Made by a program: the position numbers and the translations under genes. From Leucosporidium creatinivorum (taxonomy: Eukaryota; Basidiomycota; Microbotryomycetes; Leucosporidiales; Leucosporidiaceae), in assembly GCA_001600635.1 (NCBI GenBank), contig BCKL01000026.1, positions 62,001-126,000 on the forward strand: a stretch of 64,000 nucleotides of DNA, given 5' to 3'. The number at the start of each line of letters is the position of its first letter. Position 1 is the stretch's first letter. Under the pieces are notes generated by a model, which had not been told where the DNA came from, did no database searches, and saw only the letters and a program-made list of their open reading frames with translations. This document shows positions 21,573 through 35,482 of the stretch, piece after piece.

Positions 21573-22098
21573 GCTAGCAGAGACGAGGTGAGCGCAGGAA
21601 AGCGAGAGTCGCGACAGGCGGATCCGAACAGCCGATGAGCAGGATGTATGCGACTCGAACAAGCTCGCTTGCAGGCTTGTAGCTCAGTATGAACCATGCA
21701 AAGCGCTTTACGCGCTGGAGAGCTATCTCAGGGTGGTTCCACGGCTCTGCGAACGGAGCAAAGCATCGCCGAGCAGGCGTTGGCGTCCTCAGCGAGCTGC
21801 AGAACCTCTTTTAAGCATTTCGGTCGATACTGAGTAGCTCAATATACACTCTGGAGCACTCATAAGGTCTGTGCAAGTTCGGGTTTACGCTCTAAGTCCC
21901 TCCCAAGTCGATTTCTCGGTCGCCGAGCATCCCTGTCGGGGCTGGATGAGGCCCTAGGAGCGCCGAAAGAGGGCTGCACTACGTCTAAGATCAGATCTCG
22001 TCTGGCTTACACTCCACACTTCACTACAAGCCGTCAGTCAAACCGCTCAAACCGGCCTCCGAACTCTCTCCTTCCTACACTTCACTCGCTCCGCACAA
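21573..22098. other. Divergent intergenic region, hydrolase and aldo-keto reductase promoters
   Basis: About 525 bases with no supported gene between two divergent starts. It must contain both promoters. An ATCGCCGAGC element lies near 21763. Confidence 0.6.
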
Positions 22099-24019
22099 AT
22101 GTCACCTACAATCTCGACTTTCGCGCTCAATAATGGCATACAGATTCCTGCCGTCGGGCTCGGGTGAGCTCTGTCTCCCTACGACCAAGCGCTGAGCTAA
22201 CCTCCACATTGCTTCGTCATCCGCTCCCCTCCTTCGCGCTTGGTCTTCGGCAGATGCTGGATGGGCAAGCCAGCAGGAGATGATCAAAGTGAGACGGAGG
22301 AGATGGTCCAGACTGGAATCAAGGTGAGCTGCTGTGCGAGGAGCTGGATTAAGCTGGCATGGGCAGTGGTTGGGCGAGAGAGTGGGGACGGGTTGAACAA
22401 GGTGCAGCACGGTGGGCGGAGGCGCTGCCAGCTCTGGAGTAGCTGTAGGGTGGCCATGCTGCTCTCCGGCTGCTCCTGTACTTGTTGTAGACGTTGACGC
22501 CCAGCCGCCGACTGTCGGTGCTATCGTGGCTGCTGCAGCCTTACAGGTGTACGCTGGATGGCCGAGCGACGAGGTCAGGTGTGCTAAATTATGTAGCAAT
22601 TCCCCTGTCGGGTAACAGCTACCCAACCCCTCCTCTCCACCATCTCGGCGCGCTTCTCGGCCCCCCCGCTCCCCTCAACTTGCCGCTGACTGAGCCTTTC
22701 CCTGCAGACTGGATACACCCACTTTGACACTGCCAACGGCTATCAGAACGAGAAGGCTGTAGGTAACGCAATCAACAGCTCTGGACTCCCTCGGGAGCGC
22801 TTCTTCGTCACGACCAAGCTCAAGTAGGTCTCGCTCGCCCAGCGGCTGCGAGATTCTTCTCGCGGTGGACTCGGATGTGTGCTGACTCACTTCGTTCAAC
22901 CTGCACAGCGGACCCGACCACCCTCGTGTAGCCGAGGCTTTCCAAGAGAGCTTGACCGAGCTCGGCGGCGATTACATCGACCTGTGAGCTTCCCTTCCTC
23001 TTTGCATCCGCTCACAACAAGCTGACCTCTATCAACGGACAGCTACCTCATGCATTGGCCGCAACAGAACAACTGGACTACTGGAGAGACGATTCCTTTC
23101 GACGGAGGGGTCGGATTTCAGAAGACTTGGGCCGAGATGGAGAAGCTTTTGGATACTGGTGAGCTCGCCTCAGTCTTTTGTGGAGATAGCAGTACTGATC
23201 GACTGTCCTCACTCACAGGCAAAGTCAAAGCCATCGGGTTCGTCCTTCTCCTTTCCTCGGCGCTCGCCCTTCCCTAACTTCCTCCCGAATGATACAGCGT
23301 CTCCAACTTCTCGATCAAGAACCTGGAACTGCTCCTTCAGACTGCCAAGGTCGTCCCCGCTGTCAACCAGGTTTGTCTCCCCTATCCTCTCCTCAGTACT
23401 AGCGCAGAGCTGACCCTCTATCTCTCTCTCGCAGGTCGAGCTGCACCCCTACCTTCCTCAAGAGAAGCTTCTAACTTACTGCAAGGAGAAGGGCATCCAC
23501 CTGACTGCCTACTGCCGTGCGTCACTTCACCCACACCCCTTCTCCACGCTCTGCAAGCTGATCCTCTCGACTCCCTCTCGCAGCTCTCGGTCAAGGCAAC
23601 TCGCCCATCCTACGCGAGGAGCTCATCCTCTCTCTCGCAGAAAAGTACAAGAAGCCAGTCGGCGCAGACCTACTCTCGTGGAACGTGCAGCGCGGAGTGT
23701 CGGTCGTGCCGAAGAGTAGTAACCCAGAGAGGATGGCGCAGAACCTCGGTCCGTTTGCTCTTCCCTCCCTTCTGCCTCTTTCCTCGCTCTCCTGCAACCC
23801 CACTAACACACTCTATAACGCACACTAGACATCTTCCCCCTCTCTTCCACCGACTTCTCGTCCATCTCCTCCCTCGTCGAGACCTCCGAAGCGCTCAAGG
23901 GCAAAGGCCCCCTCTCGCTCTGCCAGTACGGACCTGGAGCGGCCAAAAGGGGTTACATCTGTGGATGGAGCATGGAGGAGATGGGGTGGGAGTACGAGCT
24001 CGCGGCGTGGGATGCTTGA
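22099..24019 (+). CDS. Aldo-keto reductase (glycerol/aldose reductase type), 323 aa
   Basis: Ten exons: 22099-22163, 22254-22323, 22708-22823, 22909-22983, 23043-23158, 23219-23237, 23298-23370, 23435-23516, 23584-23748 and 23829-24019. The protein begins [22 protein letters not shown]. The catalytic tetrad of the family is complete: Asp about 52 and Tyr about 57 in [11 protein letters not shown], Lys about 82 in TTKL, His about 113 in [20 protein letters not shown] and [12 protein letters not shown] are further family motifs, and [11 protein letters not shown] binds NADP(H). It should be a cytosolic NADPH-dependent carbonyl reductase. The third intron (22324-22707) is 384 nt, longer than the others, and exon six is only 19 nt. 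The gene is tail-to-tail with a second, distant aldo-keto reductase. Confidence 0.9.
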
Positions 24020-24369
24020 ACTGCTCGGAGGACAGCAAGGGGGTGAGCTTGTAGGAGGGGGTGATGTAGCGCGAGGGACGGTTGATGTGAAACTTGTGTT
24101 CTCAGCAGTAGCATGAGCGATTCGAGGACTACAAGACGAGAGTCGCTGAACGTTGCTTTGAGCTGCAATGAGCTTCCGCTTTCGCGAGTCAGAGCTTCCC
24201 CCGAGTAAAGCCGTATTCAATCCGAGACCGAGGCTGACTCGGATCGCCCAACTCACTGTTCCATCTCCCACAGAGCTTCTGTGTACTACTGGATTCGATT
24301 CATTGACGCCGTACAGGACCCAAGCTCGAGCTCAGTCGCCGTCTTCTCAATCTCCGCCGAACTCGCCTT
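24020..24369. other. Convergent intergenic region between two aldo-keto reductases
   Basis: About 350 bases holding the 3' ends of the two genes. Nothing else is supported. Confidence 0.6.
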
Positions 24370-25762
24370 CTACCTAGCCAAACCTGCTTCGGCGTGCTTG
24401 TTGTACCTTCCTCCGACAATCTTGACGCTCGAGATGACCTCGCGAACCTCGTCGAGCTCCTCTTGCGAAAGCTTGACGCTCGAAGCTTGGGAGGCCTCGA
24501 TGACTCCCTCGACTCGGGTCTGGAGCGAGGGAGAAAGGCGTGAGCGAGCGCTTTGGACGATCAACCTCCACAAAGGAAGATAGACTCACCGATCCAGGAA
24601 TAGGGATAATGTTCTCCCACTGCGCCAAGTTCCAAGCGAGCGCGAGCTGAGCCGGGCTGACTCCCGTCTTCTCGGCAATGGCGGACAGCTTCTCCACGAG
24701 CTTGAGGTTGATGGGGAAGTTTTCCTCGGAGAAGCGGTCGAAATCGAGACGGTGGTCGCCTTCGGGAATGTCGGCGCGAGACTTGATGGAGCCGGTGAGA
24801 AATCCTCGGCCGAGGGGGCTGCGAAAGGGAGGAGTAGGGTCAGCTCTGAGAGCAGAGGAGAGGGAAGTGAGAGGCAAGTAGCGCACCTGTAGCTGACGAC
24901 GGTGATGCCGAGCTCCTTGGCGGCGGCGAGGACTCCGTTGTTCTCAATGTCGAGCGCCCACGGCGAGTACTCGACCTCGATGGCAGCGACGGGCCCAGCG
25001 GCGACTGCACGCCTAAGGGTCTGATCTCCGCACCTGTTGTAGGAAGGAGTGTGCTGTTAAGCGCGAGCTCGAAGAGGAGCACAGGCAGGCCGAGATGAAA
25101 GCTCACTCCGAAAGGCCGATGTACTTGAAGTGGCCCTCCTTGACCAGCGTCTGTAGGTCGGCCATAGTCTGTAGGCACATAGGAAAATATCAGTGTTGTA
25201 CTCGGCTACTCCACTCATACAGCAATCACTCACCTCCTCGATCGGCCTCGTAGTGTCCACCCTCGCCGACTCAAACAAGTCCATTTTGCGATGCTTGAGA
25301 ATCCTGTTGATGTTCTCTGCACTCTCGCGAAGCTCCTCCAATGTCGACGCCGTCTTCCACTGGGCACTGAGGCCTCCCTTGACCGAGAGGAAGATGCGCG
25401 AGGCGTACGAAGGCTCGGCGGTGAAGAAGCGAGAGAGCAACTCGAGGCCGGCGGTTCGGTGATCGGGATTGCCGTAAAACTCGCCCGCTGCAGTACAGTG
25501 GGGAATATTAGTGCTGCTCGGAGTCTGTACCTGATGACCTGAGTCTCCCTCGACACAGGCCCGGATTCCCCTTCGGCGAAGGCGTGAGCTCACAATTGAC
25601 CATGGTAAGGGCGTCTCCGTTCAAATCGACGGCCTTCTTAATGGTAGCAAAGGCCTGTTCGTCCGTGATGGTCTTGGGAGTCCACGTCATGTTCATAGCT
25701 CCCCATGCTACCTCTCCGACAGCGACCTGGCCATTTGCGAGCGTGCGTGTGGGGACCGGCAT
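24370..25762 (-). CDS. Aldo-keto reductase, pyridoxal-reductase-like (AKR8 type), 336 aa
   Basis: Minus-strand exons 25762-25594, 25487-25234, 25168-25107, 25033-24887, 24818-24590 and 24519-24370. VAWGAMNMTW, NSGEFYGNP (Tyr about 61), FLSVKGG (Lys about 93), then KMDLFESARVDTTRPIEE and YIGLSE, and IEVEYSPWALDIE, follow the pattern of Plr1-type pyridoxal reductases, in which the usual active-site His position reads as LFE.ARVD. The residue at the usual Asp position reads Asn in MVNSGEFYG. NIIPIPGS and VGGRYNKH are cofactor-binding motifs near the end. A role in reducing pyridoxal or a related aldehyde with NADPH is inference from family. It lies downstream of UGP1 on the same strand. Confidence 0.85.
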
Positions 25763-26299
25763 GGTTGATGAGTTGTAGGGTGTTGTAGGTGAGATGTGAG
25801 TGTGAGGTGTAGCTGTGATGAGATAGCTGTGCACTTCCGTGCTTTGACAGAGCCGAGACGAGTGAAGTGGAGGAGGACAAGAGTCGCGGTCCGTCAGCTC
25901 TTTCAAGTCGACGCTCCGCCAGCTCTTTGGAGGCCTCCACATCGGTCATATCGAGGTCGTCGGCGTTTGCTGCTCTTACTCAATGCAGACGAGCAGATGC
26001 CGAGTTTCGATGTCGTAAGCGCCCTAGACTGCATCACGAAGCTCACGGCCAGCTTCGACTCCTCTTCGAGTGGAGGGTATCGCCGAAGCCTCATTCGCAA
26101 AGCTGCTGCTTTCTCGGCGGGCTGAGAGTGGATACTGCAAACGATCTGAAAGGTTCCAATTTTGTGTGAGGTCTACTCGCTACCACTTCTGTACGAAACG
26201 GCGGTGAGGGGGAGAGTCGAGGCGGAGGGAGGAGACGAGAAGAAGAAGGGGGGACTACTATAGGAGAATGAGACCAGGGAGAACCGAGAAGTCGACCGC
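25763..26299. other. Intergenic region between reductase and UGP1
   Basis: About 540 bases with no supported gene. It contains the promoter of the reductase (read leftward) and the 3' flank of UGP1. An ATCGCCGAAG element is present near 26079. Confidence 0.6.
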
Positions 26300-29144
<2,845 letters not shown>

Positions 29145-30122
29145 TTTAGTGAGAGAGCGAGAGATGAGTGAGGAGGGAGAGAGGCGGGGGAGCCAAGTTG
29201 GAGGACTTGGTCGATTTGGTGGGGAGGGGGCGAGACTCTTTTCACGCTTGGGGTGGATCAAAGTTGGGCTGCTTTGTGACAGAACTTCGATCTGCGTTAT
29301 ACGGCTACATCTACGACAATCTTCGGTTCAACCCGCTGCTCTGCTGTAGCTCCCGCTCCCTCACTCGGCGCCCTCGGCGAATCAGCCTCTCCCACCTCTT
29401 CGGCGGGAAGCAATGTCTCTCACCACAGCTGAGAGCGGGCTCGGGCCCGGCCTGTAGAGCTTGGGGGGCTACTCCTTGACTTGAACGACTGTTGGCATGT
29501 CTTTGCGAATTGGAGAAGGGGAGGAGCCGCTGTGAAGCTATCGCCGAGCTCTCTTCGGATCTCGCCTGATCCTTGCTGACTAGGGCTTGGCGCCGTTCTG
29601 TCGAGTTCAGTGACGCTGTGAATAATACTACTGCGCTTTCTAAGCCTGAGCCTGCGCAGGTGACTGCCCACCGCCCTCCATTACCTCTACCGTCGGCAGC
29701 AACATCGCCGAGCCAGCGTTGAACGAGCCAGAGGCCCAGCATGCTGCTACTGTGGAGGTGACGATTTCGACCGATATAGTTGCAGTGCTCTGAGTATTAT
29801 ATGTGACCTTAGTTGATTGATCTCGGAGCTCAGGACCTGCGACTCGAAGCGCAGAAGCACAAGCCTCGGTCGAGTGCAAGACTTGTCTACCGCATCTCTT
29901 CTCACTCGCCTGCGCATCAGACAGCACACTGGACACTTCTGCTTTTCAGATGCCTCCTATCGACTCCTGCTCGACGCAGAAGAAGGGACGTCTAAAGTGG
30001 TCCGTGCTCAGCTGCTCCGAGGTGTCACCTCTCGCTCTTTGTTTCCTGCTCCTCGCTGTTCTTTCCACCTCACACAACACTGCATATAAGCAAGCACCTC
30101 ATCAACACTGTTGCCCAACTCC
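29145..30122. other. Divergent intergenic region, UGP1 promoter side
   Basis: Nearly 1 kb with no supported gene between divergent starts. Two ATCGCCGAGC elements lie near 29534 (with a CCGAGCTCTCTTCGG-type hairpin) and 29705. The short open frames seen here are unconvincing. Confidence 0.55.
30083..30090 (+). promoter_or_regulatory. TATA-like element
   Basis: CATATAAG lies about 35 nt upstream of the ATG at 30123, so if used as a TATA box the leader would be very short. It is one of few TATA-like sites in this GC-rich window. Confidence 0.35.
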
Positions 30123-30941
30123 ATGCAGCCCGCCGCCGCCCACCGCTCGGGGCTCTATCCGCACGGCGGCCCTCTTCATCTCTTCCACGCGCACAACCGG
30201 GAAACGCTCGTTCAAGGTTCAATCATATCATACGCTAGCCTACGGTCTACAGAGCCCTTGAGAAATGCTCAAGAGGCTTGGATGGGCTTGCAGCGGATGC
30301 CGAGCGCCGAGATAGATCGCTTGGTCGGCGAGCATCTGGTGTACCCTTGCTACCGTCGGGTGCAGTGTGAGCGGTCTTCAATCTATCTCAGCTTTGATCT
30401 GCAGCTTCCCGAACGAACTCTGACCCTCACTACAGGCCATGCCCGACTCACCTCCTTCTCCTTCTCCCTCCCCTACATCCTCTGGTACGCGGCTTTCCAG
30501 CTCCGCTTCTGCGACCACCCGCTCTCCTACCGTATATCGTACGCCATCTACGATGAGACGGACCTCAACACCCCCTCAATGACCTTCTTCGACCGTCGAC
30601 CCGATTTCTCGGCGTACCCTTCCCTGCCGCCTCGCTACAACGCAGAGAGCTACAGAGCTTTCGCAGATCATGGCTGTCTCGGCGTGGCGCATGGACCTAT
30701 CCCTGTCACCGCTTCGCTTCCTTACCTCACCCTCCGCGATCGCCTCCCGCCTTTTGTGCAAAGATTGCTCACCGAAGAAGTCGAGTACCGCAGAGACCAT
30801 CTCACGTACCCTGCGTTCCAGTGGAAGCTGTCGCAAGAGCTTAGCTTGCCGGAGAACCAGCAATACGCCGAGAGTGGGGGAGGTGGTCCCGTCACGCGTT
30901 TTGGGAGGACCGAGGCGACAGGGAGGCTGATGAGGGATTGA
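30123..30941 (+). CDS. Uncharacterised protein, 249 aa
   Basis: Exons 30123-30366 and 30436-30941, split by a 69-nt intron with GTGAGC donor, CTGAC branch and CTACAG acceptor. The intron is also open in frame, so a longer unspliced reading exists, but its splice signals are strong. The product begins MQPAAAHRSGLYPHGG and contains TSFSFSLPYILWYAAFQLRF, RISYAIYDETDL, and a basic helical end (FVQRLLTEEVEYRRDHLTYPAFQWKL). No family is recognised. It is rich in Tyr, Arg and Pro and has one moderately hydrophobic stretch that is too short and polar for a clear membrane span. Confidence 0.55.
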   Translation: MQPAAAHRSGLYPHGGPLHLFHAHNRETLVQGSIISYASLRSTEPLRNAQEAWMGLQRMPSAEIDRLVGEHLVYPCYRRVQCERSSIYLSFDLQLPERTLTLTTGHARLTSFSFSLPYILWYAAFQLRFCDHPLSYRISYAIYDETDLNTPSMTFFDRRPDFSAYPSLPPRYNAESYRAFADHGCLGVAHGPIPVTASLPYLTLRDRLPPFVQRLLTEEVEYRRDHLTYPAFQWKLSQELSLPENQQYAESGGGGPVTRFGRTEATGRLMRD

Positions 30942-31475
30942 TTCGCCAGCTCTTTGGGCTTGAGGTAGGCCGCTTCTATCTGTTGGACGGTTCTAGGAAT
31001 GTTGCAAGTCTGAGAGCACACCTTGCAGGCGGCTCAACACATGGCTATCGCCTCGCAACCGTTGACCGAAGCGCCAGGCGACTTCGGCGAGCAGCTTTCG
31101 GCGCTGAGCGTTTCGGCTCCCGTGAGCCCACCCAGAGGAGTCTATAGAGCTACTCTAACCACGTCACACCACCGCAGGGAACGGAGACCCACGCGAGCGA
31201 CTCGTCCGCCAACGCCGAGGGAGGAGAAATCGCCGAGCCCGCTCCGAGGCCTCATTTGTAAGGCGGAACTTGAGCCTTGTGAGATCAACAGACATCACAA
31301 AATCGAAACACATCAGTATCTTGGTGTCGTGCATCTCTTCATCCGTGGAAGCTAGAGTCTGCCGGCCTCAGAATCGCGAATATTCGGCGAAGGACCGGCG
31401 AGCCGCTCTTTCCTCTCGAGGGACCCCACGGAGGAGATGAGAGAAGAGATGATTTGCTCAGGTTTACACTCTGAT
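30942..31475. other. Convergent intergenic region
   Basis: About 530 bases between two gene ends. No gene is supported. An ATCGCCGAG element is present near 31229. Confidence 0.55.
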
Positions 31476-32219
31476 CTAACCATTCCACCTTACCCCGCCT
31501 CTTCCATCCCTCCCTCTCCGGCCCTCCCCCTCCCTCGGCTCCGCATCTCCTGCGAGTCCTCCAGTCAGCGGCAGTGGCAGCGGCGGCGGGCTCTGGGGAT
31601 GCGAAGGACAACGCGAGGCGAAGAATGCGAGAGAGCGTGCTCGGACGATGGACTCGACGTCGATTTCGGTGTGGATTTGCCGGCGCTGGAAGAGGGAGCG
31701 GGGTCAGCCGAGCTCGGCGGAGGTGAAAGTGGCCCGAGAGAGGCTTGGCCAGACTCGAAGGGGGAAGGAGAGACGAGTACACACCTTGACATCCCTCTCG
31801 CTCTCTCCTCGACCCTTCAAGGTAACCTCCCTACTCAGCCCCGTCTCAATCGGCAGCTCCCTCTCCCCCGTGCCCTGCGCCACCGCCGCATCACAAAACC
31901 TCAACACCTCTCCCCTCTCCCCCCACCGTTCCGTCAATTCCCTCCAAAATCCTTCACACTCATTATCGCCAACTGTCGAACCTCGACCATCGGCCATGGA
32001 GCGAGAAAGCGCCGATGCTCGGTTTAGACGGAGGATGATGCTATCGTCTAGTGCTCGGGATTGGCGGAGGAGGGATTTGAAGGCTGATAGGTTGGAGCAG
32101 AGGGTGGGAGTGACTGTGGTACGCTGCACGGGAGCCGAGGCGGCGGAGGAGGTTTGAGCGAGGATGTAAGGCGTTCCGAGGAGGGGTTGCGAAGGCCCCG
32201 AAGGAGGTGGTGAGGCCAT
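31476..32219 (-). CDS. MIX23: MIX23 (CCDC58) family mitochondrial protein, 214 aa
   Basis: Minus-strand exons 32219-31785 and 31685-31476. TLCSNLSAFKSLLRQ then LDDSIILRLN, followed by NECEGFWRELTERWGERGEVLRFC, matches the MIX23/CCDC58 layout, including a 20-residue spacing between two cysteines (C-x20-C) that is the same in the human protein. DVKRRQIHTEIDVESIVRARSL matches its C-terminal helical part. Known members are twin-Cys proteins of the mitochondrial intermembrane space linked to import through the Mia40 disulfide relay. Here the protein has an extra Pro/Gly/Arg-rich tail of about 45 residues that may be spurious if a further intron begins at the GTAAGG near 31492. It is head-to-head with the Ted1-like gene. 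Confidence 0.8.
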
Positions 32220-32836
32220 GTAGGGTGATAGTGAACGCTCTGGGCGTGTATGCGAGCGAGAGTTGTAGTCGATCTGCAGAGCGAAGCGTCGTCAGCTTGC
32301 GAGAAGTGCGGCCGGCGCCGGAGAAAGCGCTGAGCAGAGCTGTAGGGTAGCAGAGACTAAGCGCACCTAATCGCAGTACTCCAAGGGACCTTGTAAAGCT
32401 GCAGCGAAGGTCGGACTTGGAAGCAGCGAGCGGCACGGAGCCAAGAAGCGAATCGCCTCGAATCGCTCCTCTTGCTCTCGCCAACTCCTCGCCCGCCCAA
32501 AGAGGCGCTTTTCTTTCGACTTATTCGCGCTCAGGATTGGACGAGTATCTTTGTTGATCAGCTGCAGGTAAGCGCTCCGTAGCCCAATCCGACAGCTGAG
32601 CAGGCAGGACGCCTGACGCGCGAGCGGCGCGTGTTCAGCTCGGCGGAAAGTCGTGTAGAAAGGTAGCAGAGGCGCCGAAGCAGCTGGCAGGACTACACCT
32701 CGTCTGTAGCCTCCTGCTACACCCGCTAAAGCTCTACAGGCTCGACACGGCCCATCACACGTCTCGCTCTTCTCCGGATCTCTCAGCTAACCTTCGTGCC
32801 TACCTACTTACAGTAATCTCGCTGCACCTCACCATC
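32220..32836. other. Divergent intergenic region, MIX23 and Ted1-like promoters
   Basis: About 620 bases with no supported gene; it must hold both promoters. Open frames here are short and lack motifs. Confidence 0.6.
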
Positions 32837-35160
32837 ATGTCGACACGGTCGAGCGTCTCCTCCCCCATGATCCGTAAACCCTCCCTCTTCCGCTCCGCCC
32901 CTCTCCGTCGCCGAACCGCTGCCTCCCTCCCCCGACCGCTTCTCCAAACCCTCCGAGTCCTAATCGTCCTCCTCGTCCTCTGGTGCGAATACGGTACCTT
33001 CTACTCCCACGCCTCCTGGTGCACCTTCGACGACTCGCCGAGCAGTAAAGGCCGGGTGTGGGATCCTTCGCTCGGCACAGCTGGAGGATGGAGGGCTGAT
33101 GCTAGTTGGGTGGGAGCGCAGCCGTGGCATGTGCTCGTCGTGGCGGATCCACAACTGCTGGATATGAGGAGCTACCCGGGGCGGAATTGGTTGGCGAGGT
33201 GGTTGGGGGTCAAGTTCACCGATAATTATGCGAGGAAGGCCTGGAGGTTCGTCAAGGGGAGCAGAGGGAAGGACGGGCCGCTGGATAGTGTGGTATGGCT
33301 GGGAGATCTGCTGGATTCGGGCGTGGAGAGTGTGGATCGGACAGAGTTAGTTTGGACCGCCTCTCGTCTCTTCTGCCGAGACTGACCTTCGGCGTTCTCT
33401 CCTCGCGCAGACATTCGCACTATGTTCATCGCTTCAACCTGTGAGCTCGAGTCCGATCCAATCTTCACCCCACTCCCTCGCTGACCCCTCCCTCTCACAG
33501 CCTCTTCCCCCTCCCTCGCGCCGAAACCACCTCCACCCTCCACAAAGCTCTCCACCCCCCCGTCCCCGCCATCTACATGCCCGGTAACCACGATCTCGGT
33601 CTACATCTCCCCTCAGCAGCACTAGCATCATACGGTCGGGAGCGGTTCCAAGAGGCGTTCGGACCGACCATGGGCGAGAAGGAATGGGGAGGATGGGATG
33701 TCGTGTGGATTGACTCGATGGCGCTGCTGGAGAATGCGGTGGAGAACGCCGAGGCGAGGGAATGGATCGAGAGGGTCGGACGGCGTATGTGTTCTCTTGT
33801 TGTTCGTGTTCTAAGGGGACAGCTAACCCTCTCGCATCTCGCAGGGCCGTCAACTCGACCTCGAGTCCTCTTCTCGCACATCCCTCTCTTCCGCCCCGAA
33901 GGGACTCCCTGTGGTCGGGAGCGAGAGAGCTCAAGAACGCTGCGTCAAGGAGCGGGCAAGAACTACCAGAATGAGATGGACGAGGTGACGACCAAGTGGC
34001 TCATCGAGACATTACGACCGACGATCGTCTACAGGTCAGATTGCAGCATCCGAGCGCCGACGAACGAAGCTGACCATGCTCTATCATGTCACAGTGGAGA
34101 CGACCACGACTCGTGTGTCATCAACCACCCCTACTTTGCTCCCGGCTCGGGCTCGCCTGTCGGCGAGACCACCGTCAAAGCCTTCGTTCGTCTTCTGTCC
34201 ACTCGACTACACTTCTATTGCTGACCCATTGCACCACAGTCAATGGCCATGGGCGTCCGTCGACCAGGCTACTCCCTCCTCTCCCTCTACCCTCCCACCT
34301 CCTCCCTCGACCCCTCCTCCGCCACCTTCACCCAAACCAACTGCACCCTCCCCGACCAGCTCTCCATCTGGCTACACGTCTACCTCCCCCTTTTTGCGCT
34401 CGTCACCCTCTCCCTCCTCCTCCCCAAACTTTGGCGCCACGTCCAGTCGTCCATCAACTCGAGGAGAAATGCTTCGGCGAGGTCGAATGGATTGCCTGTG
34501 CATCGGCATAAGAAGAGTCTGTCGAGGCAGATCTTTGCTGCTGGATCGAGGGGGAGTGGGTCAGCGCGAGGTGGAGGAGGAGGAGGAGGAGGAGACTACG
34601 AGGACAGGGAGGAGAAGCACGCCGACGAGTACGCCGAGGATTCGGATTCCCAATTCCCTACCTTCCCCTTCTCACCATCACCGGGCGACGACTACGGCTA
34701 CCACTCGGGCTTGGATTCGGACGCTCTCCCTACTTCCAACCACCCTTCAACCTCCCGACTCTCGGCTTACGACGACCAAGAAGCTCCTTCCCGCGTACGC
34801 CGAGTCTCGCGCGTCTGGCTCTGGGAGAAGGGCGACAAGAACCCCTTCTCCGAGGCTATCGATCCCAGTACCTCAGGTCGCTACTCGACTCGCCATCCCT
34901 CCTCTTCCTCATCCTCTCTCGCTCGACTCGAGAGCTTCCTCAACCGCTGCGGTCCAGTCGGGCGCTGGGTCCTTCGACCAGTGGTCAAGATGCTTCGGCA
35001 CGCAGTGGGCAGGGCGATGTGGGCGCCAAACGTGCTGGGGAGGTGGTTGGGAGGAACAGCGGTCGGCGAGATTGTAGCGAGCACGGCAGGGCAGGTCACT
35101 GAGGTCGCTTGGCCAGGTGTAGCGGCGTGGGCGCTGGTGTGGGTGTGGTGCTTATTGTAG
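32837..35160 (+). CDS. Ted1/Cdc1-like metallophosphoesterase, membrane protein, 674 aa
   Basis: Exons 32837-33345, 33411-33440, 33501-33784, 33845-34034, 34095-34185 and 34240-35160. A short N-terminal cytosolic part precedes one membrane segment (LLQTLRVLIVLLVLWCEYG). The calcineurin-like phosphoesterase metal-binding motifs follow in order: VVADPQLLD, VWLGDLLDSG, MPGNHDLGL, FSHIPLF and SGDDHDSC. A second membrane segment (IWLHVYLPLFALVTLSLLL) precedes a disordered tail with an eight-Gly run and poly-Ser. Yeast Ted1 and Cdc1 are ER/Golgi enzymes that remove ethanolamine phosphate from GPI anchors, so a role in GPI remodelling and protein export is likely. A broken inverted copy of its 3' end lies at 12540-12995. 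Confidence 0.88.
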
Positions 35161-35482
35161 AGTGAAATAGATGTGTGCAGCGCGACGAGGAGTGGCACTG
35201 TGATCGCACGGCTGGCCAGCAGAGCAAGCGAGTGAGCCAGCGCCGAACTTCAGCGCCGAGCTTCGAAATGAGGGCTTCTGTAGCTGCTGAGGCGGATACA
35301 GAGGTCTCTAAAATTCACCAGTGGGTCTTCCGATACCTCCTGCTCAAGTCCCATCTTCCTGCTCGACATCAGACCCACTCAGCGAAATACAAGCTGGGAC
35401 TGATCGAGCATTAGTCGACCGAGCTAATTGCCCGCCCGAGCGGCCTGAGAGCCGCTTCGCCTCCTCCCACAACCATCTCATC
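35161..35482. other. Intergenic region upstream of ARPC3
   Basis: About 320 bases with no supported gene; it should contain the ARPC3 promoter. Confidence 0.6.

Noticed and set aside
30367-30435. Reading the 30123 gene as one unspliced frame
   Set aside because: The 69-nt segment is in frame but has a GTGAGC donor, CTGAC branch and CTACAG acceptor exactly like neighbouring introns, so splicing is more likely.
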